From Hyalangium gracile (GTDB taxonomy: Bacteria > Myxococcota > Myxococcia > Myxococcales > Myxococcaceae), in contig NZ_JAHXBG010000016.1 in assembly GCF_020103725.1 (NCBI RefSeq), forward strand, positions 62,001 through 126,000: a stretch of DNA of 64,000 nt, in the 5' to 3' direction. Of this stretch, positions 62,674 to 64,000 are shown piece after piece; position 1 is the stretch's first letter; every line of letters starts with the position of its first letter. The notes below the pieces were generated by a model. The model ran no database searches, was not told the DNA's origin, and was given only the letters and a program-made list of their open reading frames with translations. Both the position numbers and the translations under genes were made by a program.

Positions 62674-63007
62674 AACGTCGCTTGCCCGCCATGTCCTCGC
62701 CGCCGTTCTCCGGCACGCCGAGGACCAGGGAGCCTCTCGCGTGCGAGAGGTGCGCGGTTGGATCGCCGAGACGGAGTCCCTGTCCCCCGAGAGCCTCTCC
62801 CTCCACTTCGCCGCCCATGCGCGAGGCACGAAGGCGGAGGGGGCGCAGCTCTTGCTGGAGCTCATCCGAGTGGAGGCGCGGTGCCGGGCCTGTGGCCGCA
62901 CCTACGCTCCGGAGCACCACGTGCTGCTGTGTCCGGGCTGCGGCAGCACGGAGGGAGAGGCGCTCCGGCAGACAGGGCTCGCCGTCACCTCCATCGAGGT
63001 GGAGTGA
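62666..63007 (+). CDS. hypA: Hydrogenase nickel-incorporation protein HypA
   Basis: A 113-residue nickel metallochaperone. The N-terminal [10 protein letters not shown] supplies the Ni-binding His2; the zinc site is CRACGRTYAP with CPGCGSTEG. It delivers nickel to the large subunit with HypB (not in this window). Overlaps the maturation protease gene by 8 bp. Confidence 0.95.
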   Translation: MHETSLARHVLAAVLRHAEDQGASRVREVRGWIAETESLSPESLSLHFAAHARGTKAEGAQLLLELIRVEARCRACGRTYAPEHHVLLCPGCGSTEGEALRQTGLAVTSIEVE

Positions 63008-63022
63008 GGAGGACTCCGAGAT

Positions 63023-64000
63023 GATCCGGCTGGCCATCACCCTCCGAGGCGTAGTGCAGGGCGTGGGCTTCCGCCCCTTCGTCCACGCCGCCGCCACGGC
63101 TCGGGGGCTTGCGGGCTGGGTCCGCAACCGCACCGACGGCGTCCGCATCGAGGTGGAAGGGCCAGCGCCCAGGGTGGAGGATTTCCGACGCGCCCTCGAA
63201 CGAGAGGCTCCGCCCGCGGCCCGGCTGGAGCGCATCGACGTGGCGGAGCTGCCGCCCCAGCGCGAAGAGGGCTTTCGCATCCTCGACAGCGACCCGAGCG
63301 CACCTCCGCGTCCAAGCGTGCCAGCGGACCTGGCCACCTGCCCGGAATGTCTCGAGGAGCTGGCCTCTCCCCAGGAGCGGCGCTTCCGCTACCCCTTCAC
63401 CAACTGCACGCGCTGCGGGCCTCGGTGGTCGCTCATCGAGTCCCTACCCTATGACAGGGCACGCACCTCCATGCGGGGCTTTGCCCTGTGCGCGGACTGC
63501 GAGGCCGAGTACCGCAACCCGAGGGACAGACGCTTCCATGCCCAGCCCATTGCCTGTCCCACGTGCGGCCCCTCCTTGCGTCTGCTGTCGCCCGAGGGGA
63601 CGCGACTCTCGGAGGGAGGCTCCGCGCTGCGCGAGGCCGTGGCGGGAGTGCTCTCGGGCCGCGTCCTCGCGCTCCAGGGCCTGGGGGGATTCCAGCTCCT
63701 CGTGGACGCCACGAGCTCCGAGGCCGTGGCGCTCCTGAGGGAACGCAAGCGCCGCCCGGAGAAGCCCTTCGCGGTGATGTTCCCGTCGCTCGAGGCCCTG
63801 CGGGCCTCCTGCTCGCCGACACCGGAGGAAGAGGCCCTGCTCACCTCCCCGGCGGCCCCCATCCTGCTACTCCGCAAGCGTCCGCCTGGCCGTGGAAGGG
63901 CGCTCGTGGCCGAGAGGGTCGCTCCGGACAACCCGTGGCTCGGCGCATTGCTGGCCTATACGCCCCTGCACCGGCTGCTGCTCGACGGGGCCGAGCGTCC
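63023..64000 (+). CDS. hypF: Carbamoyltransferase HypF, 3'-partial
   Basis: The first 326 residues of HypF, which makes the cyanide ligand of the NiFe site from carbamoyl phosphate. Residues ~1-90 are an acylphosphatase domain (RGVVQGVGFRPFVHAAA); ~100-185 contain two zinc-finger-like Cys blocks (CPECLEEL, NCTRCGPR, CADCEAEY, CPTCGPSL); a YrdC-type domain begins at ~200 (GRVLALQGLGGFQLLVDA, RKRRPEKPFAVMF). The ATG at 63023 is preceded by GAGGAGG. The frame is still open at the right edge; the remaining ~430 residues lie beyond. Confidence 0.95.

Overview
The window is high-G+C DNA with the signature of a myxobacterium (Cystobacterineae-like, e.g. Archangium/Cystobacter/Stigmatella relatives). 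The evidence is the abundance of lineage-type lipoproteins, FHA-AAA+ and PAS/GAF signalling proteins, a caspase-like protease, a gliding-type ABC cassette with GldG and DUF4340 partners, and a groESL operon under CIRCE. The genus call is inference. No tRNA, rRNA or CRISPR array was seen.

Layout. 1-1182: end of a CAP-domain gene with a probable frameshift, then an IS66 transposase remnant. 1183-6503 (minus): an island of visibly lower G+C with a giant nuclease-like/STAND NTPase and a stand-alone HsdR_N-type nuclease, a probable anti-phage defence pair. 6765-16247: bPH_1 protein, DMFase-like/NHL lipoprotein, aspartokinase, and a four-gene ABC/GldG/DUF4340 operon behind a near-consensus promoter. 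Two copies of a ~196-bp dispersed element lie at 7185 and 16482.

16787-25193: the most unusual region. Four tandem paralogous lipoproteins share an HACxH...H motif. They converge on a minus-strand operon encoding a TonB-domain/TonB-receptor fusion and a secreted HAHD protein, with a divergent lipoprotein beyond. A Fur/Zur-like palindrome lies at each end. I read this as a candidate metal-acquisition locus.

25206-35338: small enzymes (WGR-like, metallophosphoesterase, nucleotidyltransferase). An ECF sigma/anti-sigma/caspase/lipoprotein operon is preceded by a paralogue of its terminal lipoprotein. A CHRD lipoprotein, rpoZ, a Nudix hydrolase and two unknown genes follow. 35433-42452: two CIRCE-type elements, groES-groEL, glutaredoxin, FHA-AAA+ regulator lacking GAFTGA, lipoproteins. 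42481-57340: membrane and sensory proteins, a PRTase-hydrolase fusion, a bactofilin-like membrane protein, ZIP transporter, triple-Usp protein, CHRD protein with divergent LysR, and an orphan GAF/PAS sensor.

57652-64000: a group 3b-like [NiFe]-hydrogenase operon (hydB, a cyclic-nucleotide-binding protein, hydG, hydD, hydA, maturation protease, hypA, hypF running off the end), tightly overlapping and so probably one transcript.
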